Source: Nocardiopsis sp. FR4 | Lineage (GTDB): Bacteria > Actinomycetota > Actinomycetes > Streptosporangiales > Streptosporangiaceae | Reading direction: 5' to 3' | DNA length: 64,000 bases | Assembly (NCBI RefSeq): GCF_009830945.1 | Contig: NZ_ML776455.1 | Span: 84,398-148,397, forward strand | Shown: one piece after another, positions 62,705 to 64,000 of the stretch | Layout: each line of letters opens with the position of its first letter | Numbering within the stretch: position 1 is the stretch's first letter | Program-made: the position numbers and the translations under genes | The notes under the pieces: model-generated | Databases searched by the model: none | What the model saw: the letters and a program-made list of their open reading frames with translations, nothing else | Told to the model about the DNA's origin: nothing

Positions 62705-63289
62705 GTGTTCGCGGCAGCGGCCGGGCGGTACCGGCGGACGCTCTGAGGCGGGTGAAGGTGGATGCGCCGGGAGCGGGGAGGCGCAGGGCGCACCTGCCGT
62801 CGGCCGCGGGGGCGCGGCCCGTCCAGGACCCGGCGCCGACACCCCGGGAATTCGGATGATCTCATGTCCATCTCTTGTGGATCACGTGCGTGCAACGGAG
62901 GTTTCGCGCCGCGGTCGCGTGGGGACGGCGTGCGGGGCTCGGGGCGCGGGGGCCTCGTTCCGCGGCTTCCCTTCCCGCGCGGGCGGATCGGGGGCGGGTG
63001 TGCGTGATGGGTGCGTGGATAGCGGATGGTGTGTCCGCTTCGTCGTTCTGCCCCCGTCTTGGGCGAGAGGCAGCTTTTTGCGAGGGTCGCGCGAAAAGAC
63101 ATTGAATGAAACTGTTCGTGTGCGCGCGAAAAGAATGATCGAGGCAATTCGGACAAAATAATTTCCGAGTTTCGGCGTTGACAAAAACCAGGGGGCGGCT
63201 GATGATTGTCCCAGTCCACCGCGACACAGGTGCAAGAAGCGCCTGCGTCTTTTTCTGTCGACACCTCGTAACCGATACTCGGGGGAAAC
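62705..63289 (+). other. 585-bp upstream region of the secreted-protein array
   Basis: No gene is supported. The GC content falls over 63080-63290 (for example GCAATTCGGACAAAATAATT), typical of a regulated promoter region with a long leader. A promoter for the array is visible at 63178-63206. Confidence 0.5.
63178..63206 (+). promoter_or_regulatory. Promoter of the secreted-protein array
   Basis: TTGACA at 63178-63183 is a perfect -35 box. GATGAT at 63201-63206 lies 17 bases downstream and matches 4 of 6 of TATAAT. The implied leader to the first ATG (63290) is about 75 nt. Confidence 0.6.
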
Positions 63290-63541
63290 ATGATCAAGAA
63301 GATGGCCGCTGCTGGCCTGGTCGCCGGTGCCGCGATGGGCGCGCTCCTCATGGGGGCTCCTGTTCACGCCCACGGTTCGCACGGTGGTGACCAGCAGTTC
63401 AACCAGAACCTGCAGCTGGTTCCGATCCAGGCCTGCAACGTGAAGGCCAGCGTCGGTGTGGTTTCGGTCAACATCCCGATCCTGTCGCCGCAGTCCGCGG
63501 GTAAGTGCGTGAACGGCCCTATCGGCACCAACATCAGCTAG
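63290..63541 (+). CDS. Small secreted two-Cys protein 1 (chaplin/rodlin-like candidate)
   Basis: 83 residues from ATG 63290 with GGGGGAAAC just upstream. A signal peptide (MIKKMAAAGLVAGAAMGALL) ends near AHA at about 28. The mature part begins HGSHGGD and continues QQFNQNLQLVPIQACNV, then VNIPILSPQ and CVNGPIGTNIS. It has exactly two Cys, about 25 residues apart. The VPIxxCNV ... CxNGP layout resembles the chaplin hydrophobic core of streptomycetes. Such proteins assemble as amyloid-like films on aerial hyphae; that role here is inference. Confidence 0.85.
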   Translation: MIKKMAAAGLVAGAAMGALLMGAPVHAHGSHGGDQQFNQNLQLVPIQACNVKASVGVVSVNIPILSPQSAGKCVNGPIGTNIS

Positions 63542-63979
63542 TTCCGGCAATACGTCCGACCGAGACAATATCTCAAACTTTTCCGAAGGGTAGTTCCAAT
63601 GCTGCGTAAGCTCGGGGTTGCTGGCCTTGTCGCTGGTGCCGCCTTCAGTGTCGTCCTCTCCGCCTCGCCGGCCTCCGCCAGCGATGGCCAGCAGTTCAAC
63701 CAGAACCTGCAGCTGGTGCCGATCCAGCTCTGCAACGTGCAGGCCGCGGCCGGCCTGGTCGCGATCAACCTCCCGATCTTGTCGCCGCAGACGACGGGTG
63801 CCTGCATCAACGGCCCCGTTGGCACCAACATCGACTAGGAGGTTCTCGACATGCTGCGCAAGTTGACGGCCGCCACCGCGATCGCCGGTGTCGCCCTGGG
63901 TGCGGTGCTCGCTGCCTCGCCGGCCTCCGCCAGCGGTGGCCAGCAGTTCAACCAGAACCTGCAGCTGGTGCCGATCCAG
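63392..63979 (+). repeat. 39-bp repeat shared by the three secreted-protein genes
   Basis: The 39-nt block encoding QQFNQNLQLVPIQ occurs at 63392-63430, 63689-63727 and 63941-63979. The three copies differ at a single position (TT versus TG before CCGATCCAG in copy 1), whereas the signal peptides diverge more. Such local identity points to recent duplication or gene conversion. Confidence 0.85.
63599..63838 (+). CDS. Small secreted two-Cys protein 2
   Basis: 79 residues from ATG 63599 with AAGGG upstream. The signal peptide ends ASPASA near residue 27. The mature part, DGQQFNQNLQLVPIQLCNV followed by INLPILSPQ and CINGPVGTNID, is nearly the same as protein 1. It lacks the His-rich N-terminus of protein 1. 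It is 57 bp downstream of the first gene, so one transcript is likely. Confidence 0.85.
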   Translation: MLRKLGVAGLVAGAAFSVVLSASPASASDGQQFNQNLQLVPIQLCNVQAAAGLVAINLPILSPQTTGACINGPVGTNID

Positions 63980-64000
63980 CTCTGCAACGTCGACCTGGCT
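63851..64000 (+). CDS. Small secreted two-Cys protein 3 (cut by window end)
   Basis: The first 50 codons are visible from ATG 63851, which has AGGAGG ten bases upstream. The signal peptide ends ASPASA, and the mature part reads GGQQFNQNLQLVPIQLCNV, then DLA at the window edge. It starts 12 bp after gene 2. The array may continue beyond the window. Confidence 0.83.
   Translation, partial: MLRKLTAATAIAGVALGAVLAASPASASGGQQFNQNLQLVPIQLCNVDLA

Noticed and set aside
63290..64000. Calling the array outright chaplins
   Set aside because: The core motif and Cys spacing differ from the chaplin consensus I recall; resemblance only.

Overview
The window is very GC-rich, uses GTG starts and 4-bp ATGA/GTGA gene overlaps throughout, and carries actinomycete hallmarks: helix-turn-helix/DUF397 regulator pairs, an ECF41-type sigma factor, the aerobic cobalamin pathway, a 2-oxoacid:ferredoxin oxidoreductase and a replication-relaxation protein. 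It looks like chromosome of a filamentous actinobacterium. Gene content suggests Nocardiopsis or a relative, which is inference and was not searched.

Layout. 1-3841: a tightly overlapping five-gene operon (phosphoribosyltransferase, family 9 glycosyltransferase, APH-fold kinase, SDR, histidine phosphatase) of unknown product. 4464-7529: an unknown gene, then a DUF397/HTH pair on the minus strand and a divergent ATP-binding protein plus a small protein. 7857-15791 (minus): jetD, jetC, jetB and jetA, a complete Wadjet-type anti-plasmid operon. It is followed by two convergent genes (16178-16969, 17015-18538) that share an N-terminal domain. A LexA-like SOS box lies at 16046-16057. 18928-22483: a small integrative-element module (NERD-like fragment, direct repeats, replication-relaxation gene, excisionase-like gene, tyrosine integrase). 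22578-25200: mostly decayed DNA with a multiply broken DUF3885 gene, a large hairpin and one small membrane-protein gene. 25655-26948: a second HTH and DUF397 pair. 27641-28909: a lipoprotein L,D-transpeptidase.

29105-48505 is a cobalamin regulon under four cobalamin riboswitches. Plus strand: btuF-btuC-btuD, then riboswitch-cobN-cobF-cobQ-cobK. Minus strand: cobB-cobO-chelatase (ChlI/ChlD fusion) behind a third riboswitch. Plus strand: cobL. Minus strand: cobM-cobIJ-cobH-cobG behind a fourth riboswitch. Together these import corrinoids and build the corrin ring by the oxygen-dependent route up to adenosyl-cobyric acid. CobG is unusually short and lacks its C-terminal cluster-binding half.

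48694-57401 is a mixed region rich in damaged genes (ABC exporter remnant, Uma2 fragment, FAD-oxidoreductase pseudogene, broken secreted-protein gene). Intact genes there are an alpha/beta hydrolase, a ScoMcrA-like phosphorothioate-dependent restriction endonuclease, a VOC protein, an ECF41 sigma factor, a GNAT, a protein with a PGYGQQQ-repeat tail and an NmrA-like reductase. 57517-62651 is conserved core: korB-korA, htpX, yajQ and tRNA-Tyr. The right edge (63290-64000) is a tandem array of at least three small secreted two-cysteine proteins, candidate chaplin/rodlin-like surface proteins, the last cut by the window end.
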